Shown: piece by piece, positions 23,263-34,851 of the stretch | Layout: each line of letters begins with the position of its first letter | Numbering within the stretch: position 1 is the first letter of the stretch | Source of the DNA: Ctena decussata | Taxonomy: Eukaryota; Mollusca; Bivalvia; Lucinida; Lucinidae | NCBI GenBank assembly: GCA_963989385.1 | Contig: OZ022509.1 | Location: forward strand, 56,277,431-56,341,430 | Length of the DNA: 64,000 nt | Direction of reading: 5' to 3' | The notes under the pieces: generated by a model | Told to the model about the DNA's origin: nothing | Databases searched by the model: none | Seen by the model: the letters and a program-made list of their open reading frames with translations, nothing else | Made by a program: the position numbers and the translations under genes

Positions 23263-23965
23263 CTTTGTCAACCTGAAGAGTTCAAGAATACAAAATACTA
23301 GCTGTATGCACAAGCACCAGTCAATGATCAGTCTTATGAGCCCATTAGATCCCTTAGATTACTAGATCTCTTAGATTACTACTAGTGACAATATACCTCT
23401 TGGCGTTCTTCAAAAAAACCGCGCGTGGTTAATATGAAAGTCTATCGCAATGGTTACTGCTGGTTACTTCCTTAGGATACCATCGTCTAACACTCTTTCT
23501 TCATCTTCAAAACCTTCCCGCCTCAAAACCATAACTTTTGGAAAAAAGCCCGTGCTGTAAACTTGTCTCATTCAAAGCTCCGTTCATTATATCGTTTAGC
23601 TCTTTTTGCCCGCGCTATTCTTTTCTCATCCCTCATCACAATGATGAATCTCCAACTCCCTTTCTGCTTACCATCTTGCACCTCCAGTCTGTGTTAGAAC
23701 CATTGCTTCGCATCTATTCGCCAAATGTTTTACTATGGATCTAGTCGACTTCTTCATTTCACGGATCATACTGGACTTTATCATCTTATCTTCTATATTC
23801 TCTTCTGATTTTAACATCTCTTCTGTCTCACAATTTCAGAGCAATTGCATTAAAAACCACCCCCTTTATAGTGCTATTTACTTAAAATGGTCTGTTGCTA
23901 GCCGTTTTACCCCCTTTTTTGTCAATGATGTGTCGGCTATACACATCATGGACCTTAATCTCTGT
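23263..23965 (-). other. Spacer between integrase and third ORF of element A
   Basis: About 700 bp with no recognised gene. The minus strand carries TTTTGTATTCTTGAACTCTTCAG ending at 23273, a fair 3' splice site 11 nt before the two Met codons of the third ORF, compatible with a spliced subgenomic message. A short plus-strand ORF here is not supported. Confidence 0.45.
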
Positions 23966-25279
23966 TTAGTGTTGTAACCTTTGGTGGTCAGAGAGCTTTC
24001 GCTTGGCTTTCTGAATCCACCTCGGTGTGTTGATGCCTTCATAGGGCTTCAGCTTGTTGTGATGTATTGGTTTAACTGTGCCTGATTTATCTGTCTGGAT
24101 CACAAAATCCAACTCTGATATCTTCTTTTTAACAAGGAAAGGACCTTCAAAGATGCGTTCAAGTTTTGGCGAAATGCCAGGTTTTCTGACCTCCATGAGA
24201 CACCACACCACATCCCCTTCTCTGTACCTATGAAAAGCTACCTTCGCGTCATACAGTTCTTTACTTCTTTTTGCCGAAGAGGAAAGGTGTTTACGTGCTA
24301 CCTCATGCGCATGTTGTATCCTTGCCCTGAGAACATCTACAAAGTCACCGTATGTGGTAATGTCCTCACCATCATAAGTGTTGCTGGACCCGAACACTAA
24401 TTCACCAGGTAACCTTACCTCTCTACCCATTGTAAGAAGATTGGGGGTCAACTTAGTTGACTCGTTTGGAGTGGCTCTGTAGGCCCCGGCTAGACAGCCT
24501 AGGTTTAGGTCCCAGTCTCTCTGTTCTCCACGGAGGTAAGCCTTAACCATGCGTAACAATGTGCGGTTAAATCGCTCCACCTGTCCGTTTCCTCTAGGAT
24601 TTCTGACACTGGTTCTCGTTTTCCTAATTTCGAGCATTCTGCATAGTTCTTTAAATACTTTACTTTCATATGGTCTGCCCTGGTCGCTATGGAGCGCTAA
24701 GGGACAACCCCATCTGGAAATTACCCCATTTAAAAGTTTGACTGCACACATCTCAGCAGACATGTCACTAACTGGAATAATCTCAACGTTCTTGCTGAAG
24801 TGGTCTGTGAACAGGAGGATATATCTGTGTCCTCTAGCTGTCACTGGTAATGGGCCTAGGTAATCAGTGGCAACACAGTCACCAGGAGCTCCTACTTGGA
24901 GACTGCCCATAGGTGCTCGAGGTATTTTTGTAGGTTTTTTATCAGCAGCGCAAGTGTCACATCATTGTATGTACAGCCCTACATCATCCTTTAAACCATA
25001 CCAGTAAAACCTTTGAAGGATCTTCTCCTTCGTCTTTTTGCAACCCATGTGGCCTGATACTAGGGAGTTGTGCATTTGATGAAGAACTTCTTTCTTAATT
25101 GATGATGGTACAACGAACTGAGTATACTCACCTGTACCGTCCTTTTTCAGAAATTTCTTAAAAAGAATTCTATCCTGAACTATGAGTGAGTCCCAGAGAA
25201 TCCAGTAGTGTCTGGCAGCAGGACTCTGAGTGACCATGTCCTGGCTACTAGGTCTCTTACCTGCTATTTTAGCGTTCAA
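23966..25279 (-). pseudogene. Element A integrase, one internal stop
   Basis: The HHCC finger is in the first part: HQMHNSLVSGHMG supplies the His pair and CDTC the Cys pair. An in-frame TGA at 24959-24961 lies just before CDTC. The catalytic core has Asp in VATDYLGPL, Asp in LHSDQGRPYES and Glu in NPRGNGQVERFNR, the DDE triad. The C-terminal part (YREGDVVWCLMEVRK...HHNKLKPY) resembles the usual SH3-like end of gypsy integrases. The enzyme would insert element cDNA into the genome. The stop probably disables this copy unless read through; the core otherwise looks complete. Confidence 0.85.
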
Positions 25280-25353
25280 AATGTGCTTAATGTCTAGGTC
25301 TTCACTCTGGAGAGCTCGAAGATTACTTGCAGATCTTGCATTGAACCATGAAG

Positions 25354-26101
25354 TTAAGACGCTGAACTGCTTTCCTTTTTAGGGTTGGCCTTGTCCTCTG
25401 ATGATGGTCCTGGCTCAGGTGTTTCTATCAAGGACTTCACCGCCACAGTTGCACCTTTACTGTCTTCTGACATCTCTTGAGCCGAAGTTTGCACTAGGTC
25501 CTTATAAACCTGCTCATGCACCATATCTTGGGCACGCTTCGTGCATTTTTTGCAAGGTCCACACTTCAAGGGTTCGGAAGTTTCTTGCTCTGGGCAATCA
25601 CATGCCCTGGGATTTTCACAGCGTGAAAGCGCATCGCAGTGTCCCTGATTTTTCCCTGGCCTATATTGAATAGAAGTCATATTGACTCAGTATTTCAATC
25701 CACCTAGCTATCTTGCCACGTGGTTCTTTCAATCTAAAGAGCCATACTAAACTTTGATGGTCGCTTCTCACGATGATTCTTCGCCCTAAATGGTACTGGC
25801 GAAAATATTCTATGAAATATCGTACTGCTAATAGCTCCTTCTCGGTGATGCAATAATTGGACTCTGCTCGGTTCAGACCTCGGCATGCATAGGCAATAAC
25901 TTTTTCTTTACCTTCCTGAACTTGATGTAATACACTGCCGATACCCAAGTCTGATGCGTCCACATCCAAAATGAAATCTCCGCCTTCATTCAGTGGATAA
26001 CCCATTACATCAGCACTAATAAGTGCTTTCTTAAGAGTTGTGAAAGCTGTTTCACAGGCATCGCTCCAGGCAAACTTTCTTCCCTTTTTCGTTAATTCCA
26101 C
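25354..26101 (-). pseudogene. Element A RNase H and linker, frameshifted
   Basis: The frame 26101-25661 carries the RNase H domain typical of Ty3/gypsy pol: FILDVDASDLGIGSVLHQ (catalytic Asp), NYCITEKELLAVRYF (Glu) and IIVRSDHQSLVWLF (Asp). A frameshift near 25670 leads into RPGKNQGHCDALSR and then a Cys-rich linker (CPEQ, CGPCKKC) that stops at 25354. Another frameshift near 26095 separates it from the RT. The domain would degrade the RNA strand during reverse transcription. Confidence 0.8.
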
Positions 26102-27317
26102 CAGGCTTTACTATGCTAGCGAATCCTTTGATGTATCGGCGATAGTAGGATCCCATGGCGACAAACTGTTTCACTTGTTTGGCAGTTCTCGGTACTGGCC
26201 AGTCTACAATCTTAGCTACATTGACAGGACTCGGTTCCACCCCTTCGCCTGAGACAACGTTACCAACGAAGATCACTTCTTTCTGGAGTAGATGGCTCTT
26301 GTCTGGTCTCAACTTAAGGCCTGCTGCTCTTATTCTGCCAAGGACTTCCTGCACCCTCTGCACATGTTCATCGAAGTTCTTCCCGAAGACAATGATGTCG
26401 TCGATATAAATGAGGCATGTTATCCACTGCAGCCCTTGCAACGCCATTTCCATCGTCCTCTGAAAAGTGGAGGCCGAATTGTTGAGTCCAAATGGCATCC
26501 TTGTCATTTCATAATGACCAAACTTACAAACGAATGCTGTCTTGGGTATGTCTGTTTCTTTGACCGGGATCTGAAAGTATCCACTTAGCAAGTCAAAAGT
26601 GCTGAACAAGGTTGAACCTCCCACAGCGTCTAGGCAATCTTGGATCCTAGGAAGGGGAAAACCATCTGGCTTCACCAGCTCATTCACTCTTCTATAGTCG
26701 ACGCAAGGTCGCACGCATCCATCCTTTTTCGCCACAAGAACAATTGGGCTTGCCCATGGTGATGTGCTGTCTCTAATCACACCTTTTGCTTTCAGGTCCT
26801 GGATGGCCTTCTTTTCTGCTTCAGCATGCGCTAGGGGGACTCTTCTTGGTGGTTGCTTAATAGGAGCCGCATCACCAGTTGGTATTGAAAGTTCAGTTAA
26901 GTTGGTTAGCCCTATGTCCCACTCATCCTGAGAAAAGGTATCCTGGAATTGCATAAGGAGATCGCCTATCTTCTCTTTTTCTGCTGTATCCAGTTTTGAA
27001 GTTGCCCTTTCATAGAGCTCAGAGAGATGTTCTGGGACACGTCCCTTTTCATTTTGTAAGGTAGCCTTTGCAACCTGCCGAATAGATCTTGACTCTTGAA
27101 TATGGTCTTTTACTTGAAAGGAGATTCGTCTTACTCGGGCATCATTGCCTACTTCATGTTTGTTTTCTTCACTGACAAATACCTTAGGTGGGCCATCAAT
27201 TGGTTCCGCCTTACCTACTACGGAATCTTGTTTTATGGATATTGCCGTTGGGAATGGATTTAACAGCCTTACCTTGCTTGTACAGGCGGCGTTTATATTG
27301 ACAAGGGATGGGGCCAT
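26052..27317 (-). pseudogene. Element A reverse transcriptase
   Basis: A 421-codon frame with the gypsy RT blocks: PSPWASPIVLVAKKDG-like region (STSPWASPIVLVAKKDG), CVDYRRVNELVKPD, STFDLLSGYFQIPV with the first catalytic Asp, MPFGLNNSASTFQR and LIYIDDIIVFG with the catalytic YIDD (here IYIDD). The C-terminal thumb/connection is present up to RRYIKGFASIVKP, where a frameshift occurs. Upstream, the frame is separated from the protease by two stops that look like two compensating 1-bp changes near 27310-27370. The polymerase core itself is uninterrupted. Confidence 0.85.
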
Positions 27318-27356
27318 CTGCAGGGGATGTTTCCTTAAAATGTTCTGTGGGCTCTA

Positions 27357-27839
27357 TCAGATAATCTGTTTCGGATGAAAATCATCATACTCGTGTCTTT
27401 CAACAAACACATCTACAACGGCTTCACTCTGGGCAGGTATCACGAAGTGGTCAGCTGCTGTCACTTTGCGCACTCTATTCTGTAGCCCTACTTGAATAAT
27501 AGGCACTTCTTTGTCACCAATCCTAAGCACCCCTTTGCTCATCAGTAAGTCTGTAGGACCATTCTCTCCGTTCTGCAGGACATCAACACCAAGTAAACCA
27601 TCATCGTCAATCTCAGCAATTTGCAGATGAACAGGCCCTAGCTGGAATTCAAAGTTACCCTTACCTACCTCATTTATAGTGGTTCCCCCTGCACCCATCA
27701 ATTTTGAGGTTTTGTTAAGCTTAGGTTTATCTGCTGGCCTAATACTATCATAAACTCTCTTGGACAGGATGGTTTTTGAGGCTCCTGTGTCTGTTGTAAA
27801 TAAGATGGGATAACCCTGTACTAACCCTCTTATGTACAC
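27357..27839 (-). pseudogene. Element A aspartic protease region
   Basis: The catalytic motif FTTDTGASKTILSKRVY is near residue 15, and a downstream GLLGVDVLQNG resembles the ILG flap-side motif of retropepsins. It would cleave Gag-Pol. It ends in stops caused by a small frameshift near 27370, after which the next pol frame resumes. The upstream junction to gag is also disrupted. Confidence 0.75.
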
Positions 27840-28059
27840 CCCATCTGGAAGCTTTCTTATATGTTTTATAGACTTAAAGGTTTCTTCTTTTTGCTCATTT
27901 TGGCCTTTATTATCTATACAGACTTCCCTGTGGCCACCAGAGAAAGCCTCTCCTAGTTTAAAGGATCTTGGTTTCTTGCCCCACTTCTCTCCACTCTGTC
28001 TTGGTTGGGTATCTGACCATTAGCCCCCTTCCTTGCCAAAGCTTTTGCTTGTTGACCTC

Positions 28060-29886
28060 TGGACTTGGTTGGGCAATTCCTTGAAATATTACCTTGCTTG
28101 TTGCAAGCGTAACAAACTATTTTACTGCTACCTGACTGAAGATGATGTGGCTTGTACTTTGTCTTTCTGCAGCTTTGTAACTTGATCTGTTAGGGCCTTG
28201 ATCATTTCTTCTAATTTGCTTATTGGTTCAGGCTGAACACCTTTCTTCTCTTCGGCATTGGGCTCTGACCTTTTCTCCATCTTTTGAGGTCTCCCTTCAC
28301 GATTGGTTTCACCCTTTGTAGGTGCCCTTACCGCATAAGCCCTGTCTTCTTGGTCCTCTGAAAACTCTTCATCGCTGCTTTCCACTTCACTCACCTCGCT
28401 GGCTCGTCGTGCATACTTCTTAATTTTTCTATCTTTGTACAGTTCTGTGGCACTTCTTCGCCTCGTCTGTATGAAGTTCACAGCGTGGTAGACGGCGTCA
28501 TCGATATCCTCTGGCTCCTTGTGGAATTCTATTTCGAAGCGCGCTTCACTGTCCTTTAGGCCATCTAAAAATCGCCGAACTAAGTCTTCTTGCTTTGTCT
28601 TGTGGTCTCTAGATGTGTACGCTTTTGAGTATAGCCGTTTTAACTCCGCTGCGTACTCTTCGACAGTTTCCTCGTGCTTCTGCACTCTTTGACTAAATTT
28701 GGCAGCGAACGTTTTCTGTGTTTCTACAGTGCGGAACCTACAGTTGAGTTCTCTGACTAGCTCAGAATAGTTAGAAATGGTATCCTGGGACAGCTGATTA
28801 AAAACGAACTCACCCGCTCTGCCCTGTAACCTGGGTAATAAGTTCTCAAGCTTCATCTCTACACTCCAGTTTACGCCTTATAGCTACTGCTTCGAACCGG
28901 TTTATCCAAACCTTCCAATCTTCACGTCCATTAAAAGGAGGCAATTTGACTTCATACTGGGAAGCATTACCAGACTGCGCTGCCTGTTGTGGTCTATGGT
29001 ATTGCCTACCCCTTGTGGTGTCTTACCGGGTGCTATCTTCTGCCAATTCATATTGCTGCACGTTATTGTTATCGCCATAAGACTGAAAACTGCTGCCTTG
29101 CCACGGACCTATCCTATTTCTTTGCGTACTCTGGCTTTCCGACACCATGTTATCCCTATGCTCAAGGCTATAAGGGTTTGCATAGAGTTGGGCATTTGGA
29201 TTTTCATTAATCTGTTGTGCGCAATATGCACGGGGCAAACATGATCTAGCTTCTAGGCCAGTAACAGTGTTGTTACGATTCACATTGTATGACTGGGGGT
29301 CATTGCGTAGGTCCTGTAGCATCGAAGTTAATTGACCAAGAGTGTTAGAGATATTCTCTTGTCTCTCATTGGCAAGTGCTTGCTGTTGTTGTATAGTTAA
29401 GACTGTGTCACTCAGATTGCTAACCGTTTCTTGCATGTTACATTCAGTTGCGCCATAGTTTCTACTCAGTGAATTGTATAGTGGGGTCCTACCGCATGTA
29501 GTAGACTGCTGCTGCATACCCGAATCTGACGTACTTCGATACAACCTAGTATGGCTATAAAAATTGGCCGTGTCATGTGTCTGGTTCACCAACGGGTTAA
29601 TATCTGTGGTTCTTACAGTGCTGTTTGATGGATATGTATTTGAAGCTGCTGATCCTTGTAACTGCACCAGTGCGGCTACGGCAGTTCTGTCATCAGCCCA
29701 CGAATCCGCATTCCTGTTATCATGCGCTTGAAATGATTGCATGCCCGTTCCAGTTATGCAATCTGGGCCTGATAGTGACTGGTTTGCCTGGTCAGCTAGA
29801 TTCTGACTATGCTGTTGTGTATCTACTGAACCGGTCGGTTCCGAACCTGCAACACCCTGTTCCATTCTGATCAAGGTTCGTATCAC
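28060..29886 (-). pseudogene. Element A gag, broken
   Basis: The N-terminal part (29886-29023, Met at 29886 or the nearby one at 29865) is Gln/Asn/Ser-rich. A TAA at 29023-29025 interrupts the frame, which then continues with KLPPFNGREDWKVWINRF. A frameshift near 28865 leads to the capsid-like core LLPRLQGRAGEFVFNQL and VEEYAAELKRLYSKAY (28856-28128), then an acidic/basic tail. The zinc knuckle at 28073-28114 reads CYACNKQGNISRNC, with Asn where the CCHC His should be. Gag would form the particle and bind RNA. Confidence 0.75.
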
Positions 29887-29909
29887 TGGATCCTATAAGA
29901 ATTACTGGA

Positions 29910-29927
29910 TCCCACCGCTGCCCACCA
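29910..29927 (-). promoter_or_regulatory. Candidate primer-binding site of element A
   Basis: Eight nt inside the 5' LTR end, the minus strand reads TGGTGGGCAGCGGTGGGA. A start of TGG fits the complement of a tRNA CCA end. The tRNA was not identified, and element B has a similar TGGTGGCAGC site. Confidence 0.45.
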
Positions 29928-29935
29928 AAAATAGG

Positions 29936-31560
29936 TGTTGGGTGCTGAGGTGCACGGGCGTGTCCGCCTACTGTTTGCGGTTCGCTATGAATGTATGGCG
30001 TATCTGTACTGCCAGTTATTCTCTAATGATTCAGTGGGGTAAATTTCTTGCTTGCTCCCCAATCCGGATGCTCAAGTACGAGTGTCTGCTTTGCTATTGT
30101 GGTTTAGGATGGTAGCGACTAGGCTGCTCTTCTAGACCTCCAGGGCCGAACGGACTCAAGCACACTATTTAGGACTAGACTAGTGCATTACAAACAAAAA
30201 ATGGACTTCCAACTAAAAGAGCTTTTGAAAATGTTAGGGTCTGTTTCTCTTATATTTCAGGTACAAGAAAGACAAGTAAAGACAATGTGGTGCCAAACTG
30301 AATCTATTAAAAATAAATTACTAAAAAATGCATGTTTTGTTCTTATTTCAATCCCTAATATTACCAAATGAATAGGATGCTAATGTGTGCTGAAGAATGA
30401 TTATGCTAGGGCTCCCTTACAAACACAAGTAACAATAATAAGACTAATCAATGACTGGGCAAAGTGCATCATGGAACAAGAATAATGCATGACAAACAGT
30501 AAAACAATGCAGATGTTACAAGATTAAATCGGTTGAAATACTTTATGTAAAAGCCCTTAATCAATTCACTTGTATTCTCTTACAGCGGCCATGGTAAAAT
30601 TGTAAGTTAGTGGCTTGGATGCGAATTCAAGAGTAATTCGTCTTTTATTTAGCGAAATAAGAAAATAATTTAGGAACCTATGACAGTCTTGCTTTACAAA
30701 ATCATTTCCGAAAGCAAATCATAACAATTGAAGGAATTTAGAACAAAAATAACTAAAAAAGATCGAAAAATCTACGAGAAAGAAAAATAAAGGTGTTTAC
30801 GTTTTGAAAAACCTATCTGGAAGTCCTCGAACGGTTATGCGGGTTTTCTTTTATACCCCCAGCTACCCGCTACCCCGCAAACCTGCCAGGAAGCTGGAAC
30901 TGGGTAGAATTCCCGCATCGCATCGGGTTCGGGGTCACGTGATCCCGTGGTAACGTTGGGGAAGAACGTCAAAACGATGCGTTCTGCGGGATCGCCATTA
31001 AAAGCGTACCGAAACAACCCAAGGGTTGCCTCAGGAAAACAGCGAAAACTCCACAATCATGAATGAAACCTATCATAAAATGCGTATCAGAATTTACAGG
31101 AATAAATATGCGATGTGACTGTCACAGTTTCCAAGTTTCTAATAAAAGGGAAATTGGCAAAACCTTGCGTTAAATGTGAAGAACTGTTGTTTGACAGATG
31201 ACAATATTGATTTTCTGGAGCGCAGAGACGCTACACACTGTCCCATAATGCAACTTTACACGGTCAAGGTCGCAATCAATACACAAAATTTGATGGAGGT
31301 AAACATGAACTGAAATGTAGCGTGGAACGCAGTTTTTGAGAAATACTTCTGAGTAACAAATAAATTACTAAAACCATCGATGTAAACATGTGAGGTAAGA
31401 CATTAAATTTCATGGCACATAAAAATTTTAAGCTGTCAGGATTCAGATTGACGGAAATACTTGAGAAATAATTGCACAACAAGACAGCTGATCATGACAG
31501 TAATGGAAATATGGGTCATTCGTGTTCAGGTAGCAACAGGGTTAGGACCGGAACATATCA
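29936..31560 (-). repeat. 5' LTR of element A
   Basis: This 1,625-bp LTR is the intact counterpart of 16545-20397. Minus-strand ends are TGATATG and CCCAACA. A TATA box (TATAAAAG) is at 30848-30855 and an AATAAA signal near 30643-30648, about 200 bp downstream. A 10-bp duplication (ACAAGTAAAG region, 30270-30280) distinguishes it from the other LTR. Confidence 0.85.
30848..30855 (-). promoter_or_regulatory. TATA box in 5' LTR
   Basis: GGGGGTATAAAAGAAAA on the minus strand, upstream of gag by about 960 bp, the likely promoter for the element A transcript. Confidence 0.6.
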
Positions 31561-32498
31561 CTACCATTTCTTTCCACACTTAATTCATCTCGATAGTCAT
31601 AGTAAGGTCTTGCATAGTCTGATATTTCATTCTTTGTCTCTTGCCACTCATTACTAATAATGTTTATTAGTTCAACCATACAGGGATCTTGTTCGGTGGC
31701 TTCTCTTATTTCCTCAAGCCTTTTATCAGGTACACTGGGTGGGAATACATTGACATTGAAAATTCTGCACCTGTCATTATCATGATCCGTGTTTTCTGCT
31801 GCAGCTCTGCTGAATGTATCTGCCAGAATCAGGGGTTTCTCCCTTGATGAATTCAAATTCAATGTCATACCTGAAAAGTTTCATCAAGATATCTTCTAGT
31901 CTTTTAGGTGCTTGACTCAGGGGCTTGCGTAAGATGGACGGACCCAAGAGGTTTATGGTCATTCTGGACAATAACCTTCCTGCCTTAGGTGTATTGGTCG
32001 AATCTTTCCAGACCAAACAGGATCGATGGAGCCTCTTTTTCAATCTGAGCCCAATTTTTCTCTGATGAGCGCAAAGTGCGAGATGCATACTCTACTGGCC
32101 TTCCATCTTGGAGAAACACTGCCCCTACTGCATCTTTGCTGCTGTCTACCTGGAGAACTACATCCTTTGGTGGATCGAAGTATTCTATTACAGGTGCCGA
32201 GGACATAATGCTCTTTATTTTTGAAAATGCTTGTTCACAGTGAGGTGTCCATACGAATTCAACTTCTTTTCTTGTCAAAGCATGAATGGGTTCCAGGACT
32301 GCAGACATGTCTTAGAAAAATCTGGCCATATACTGAACTGTCCCACAAAGTCTTTTGACCCCATGGACATCGGTTGGTGCTTGCATTGCGAGTATACACT
32401 TAACTTTAGAGTCATCTGCTTTAAACCGTTTTTGGTTATCATGTGTGCATGAAACTTAATTTCTGGATGATTTACCTTTTTACTACCTTTTTACTGTC

Positions 32499-32961
32499 GT
32501 TTCTCCTTTGATTCAAGAAGGGCTGTTGTCAGTTACTGGCGAAAGTATGTACACTTAGTATTGGTAAACCGCTTAGGAGGTCTAAGCCTGCCCAGGAATA
32601 GTGTGGTTAGGTTAACTGACCGTCCCGACATGGTTGGTTGATTTGGTTGATTTGATGCTTAACGTCCACGGTAAACAACTATGGTCATGTCGGGACGGTC
32701 AGTTAACCTAACCACACTATTCCTGGGCAGGCTTAGACCTTCTAAGCGGTTAATCAGTACTAAGTGCACAAACTTTCGCCAGTAACTGACAACTGCCCTT
32801 CTTGAATCAGCGGAAGGAGAAACGAAAGTATGTGGCCAGACCGGGATTCGAACCCAGGACCTCTGACTTACGAGTCAGGTGCCCTACCGATTGCGCTACC
32901 CGGCCCGGTCCCGTCCCGACATGACCTTAGCTGTTTACCGTGGACGTTAAGCATCAAATCA
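32499..32961 (+). mobile_element. SINE S1 (outer copy, 5'-truncated) in element B
   Basis: Perfect 14-bp target duplications ACCTTTTTACTGTC (32485-32498, 32962-32975) bound it. It begins inside the SINE body (TTTCTCCTTTGATTCAAG) without the tRNA head and ends GGACGTTAAGCATCAAATCA. The copy is interrupted by an inverted full-length SINE of the same family, leaving 172 bp of its own. Confidence 0.85.
32633..32910 (-). mobile_element. SINE S1 (inner, inverted, full length)
   Basis: It is inserted into the outer SINE with a perfect 13-bp duplication CCGTCCCGACATG (32620-32632, 32911-32923). Minus-strand order is the tRNA head with B box GGTTCGAATCC, the body, then GGACGTTAAGCATC and an AATC-type tail. 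The anticodon position reads CGT rather than CAT as in the 13.4-kb copy. The two copies together form a large inverted repeat. Confidence 0.9.
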
Positions 32962-33030
32962 ACCTTTTTACTGTCATTCATCACTATGTGTCTCTCTGCA
33001 CATCTTTCATACAGTTTTTCCACTTTATTC

Positions 33031-34040
33031 CGAAACATACAAATGTCGGTTACCTGCTAATGCCTCTATCTTTTCCGCGGAGATCAAAGCTATTGATTTA
33101 GCCTTGGATCATATTGAAAAGTCTGGGAATACAGATTTTATCATCTTTTCTGATTCCCTCTCTGTTCTGTAATCCCTAAATAATCGCCATATTGAAAACC
33201 CTCTTCTTTTGGAGATCCTCTTGAAACATAATGACTTAGCTGAGCTAAACAACATTGTATTTTGTGGGCTCCCCAGTCACGTTGGGATTAAAGGCAACGA
33301 AAAGGCCGACATTACTGCGAAATCGGAATTAGCTCTTCATATTTCTGATCTTAAAATGCCTTACTCTGATATCAAACCTTGCATAAATACTTATCTTCAT
33401 GATAGGTGGCAGATATCATGGAATGCTGCTGTCTTTAACAAACTACATTCTATGAAGCCTTCACTTGATGAATGCAACCATCTTATAGAATTGATCGTAA
33501 GGAAGAAGTAACTCTGGCTCGACTCAGAATCGGCCATACTTTTATTACTCATTCGTTTCTGTTCAAAGGTGAGGACCCGCCTTTGTGCATTCCTTGCCAG
33601 GAACCTTTTAGTGTTAAACATTTTATTTTAGATTGCATGGATTTTCATATTATGCGTGCTAGGTTTTTCCGTGTCAACAGTATGAAACAACTGTTTGACA
33701 CGGTTGAACCAGTGAAAATCTTCTCTTTTCTGAAAGAGATTGGCATATATAGTAAAATATAGTCTTAGTTAAGTCGAGGTATTTTTACAACAGTTGATTT
33801 AAATTTGTGTTTACTCATCTTGCTGGTCGAGAGTTCGTTTTATGTTATCAATCTTAAATTAGCCGTTGATCGGCGTGTTTTACCACATACCCGACTCATT
33901 TTTATACCGTGCGTTCATTTCAGACCTTATGCATAAAAACACGTATTTTTTTGGTGGGGGGGGGGGGGGGGGGGTTCGGCGCGAAATAGGCCTTTTTGTT
34001 GCTGATGTGCCGTAAAACCCATATCACTCACTCACTCACT
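33031..34040 (+). mobile_element. 5'-truncated LINE with RNase H end
   Basis: An 11-bp duplication CCACTTTATTC (33020-33030, 34041-34051) bounds the insertion. Its plus strand encodes an RNase H domain (FSAEIKAIDLALD, FSDSLSVL, SHVGIKGNEKADITAKSE) with one TAA near 33171 and a frameshift near 33495. A C-terminal Cys/His segment follows (CIPCQEPFSVKHFILDC). The 3' UTR ends GTGCCGTAAAACCC and (CACT)n. RNase H after the RT and a Cys/His tail fit I/Jockey-group LINEs (inference). Confidence 0.85.
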
Positions 34041-34851
34041 CCACTTTATTCTCCATATCAGCTGCAGCTTCATCATCAGAAATGCCACATCCTGCCACAA
34101 TAATATCATCAGAAATTGAAAATGTCCCTTTTAAGTCTGTTAACGTTTCAGTGAGGAACCTCTGGAAAATCTCACTTGACACATTTAATCCAAAAGGTAG
34201 ACAAGTCCATCTGAAACGGCCAAATGGCGTTATCATGGTAGTGAGTATACTTGACCTCTCATCAAGACGGACATGCCAGTAACCTTTCTTAATGTCGAAT
34301 TTGCTGAGAATTCTGGCATCATTCAGTTTCGGTAAAACATCGTCCAACGTTGGGAGACGGTTATGTTCTCTCATGAGCGCTTTATTCAGTACTTGAGAGT
34401 CAATGCATACCCTAATTTCTCCATTTGGCTTTTTTGGAACAGCCATCTGACTGACCCATGGGGTTGGTTACTTAACTGGAACCAGTACTCCTAGGTTTAC
34501 AAGGTTGTCAGTCTCTCTCTTCACGTCATTTTCTATAGCGAGTGGCAGTTTTCTGCAAGGTAGAGCTTTGGTTGTACCTGTGGATCAACAGTTAGTGAAC
34601 ATTCACCTAATTCTCCCAGCTCTTCAGACTCAATTTTAGCAATGAACTTTTCACTGTTTATTGTAATAAGGTTCATTTCTCTACTGTGACTGTCTTAAGT
34701 CCAAGTAAACAAGTATAGTCATTTGGTACCACCACAACATTAGCAGTGTACATAGTGCCAGTTATAGGATTAACGTCAAGATCTGCTTCTCCTAGTGGTT
34801 TCATTGAAGATTATTCCACATGGTAAGGCTTACTTTTGTTTTCTTTACTCG

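Larger units (their letters stand above)
16545..31560 (-). mobile_element. LTR retrotransposon A (Ty3/gypsy type), complete ends
   Basis: Two direct repeats of about 1.6 kb (16545-20397, itself interrupted, and 29936-31560) flank gag, protease, RT, RNase H, integrase and a third ORF, all on the minus strand. Discounting the nested insertion the element is about 12.8 kb, long for this group. By eye the LTRs differ by roughly 12 substitutions and a few indels, under 1 percent. It sits inside the pol of element B, whose reading frame is recognisable on both sides. I could not find a convincing target-site duplication (TTCAA on one side, CTACC on the other). Confidence 0.85.
32465..34446 (-). pseudogene. 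Element B reverse transcriptase, split by two insertions
   Basis: The N-terminal part at 34446-34036 has PNGEIRVCIDSQVLNKAL, SKFDIKKGYWHVRLD with the first catalytic Asp, CLPFGLNVSSEIFQ and FSISDDIIVAG. The usual aromatic before xDD is replaced (ISDD). After the LINE, YERCAERHIVMND lies at 33019-32976, and the thumb region ITKNGLKADDSKV is just left of the SINE at 32400-32460. The original order is clear, but the copy is not functional. Confidence 0.75.

Noticed and set aside
16540..31565. Target-site duplication for element A
   Set aside because: Flanks TTCAA and CTACC do not match and shifting the boundary does not help; I report its absence rather than force one.
32830..32905. tRNA gene on the minus strand (CGT anticodon)
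   Set aside because: Head of the inverted SINE copy, also within target duplications.
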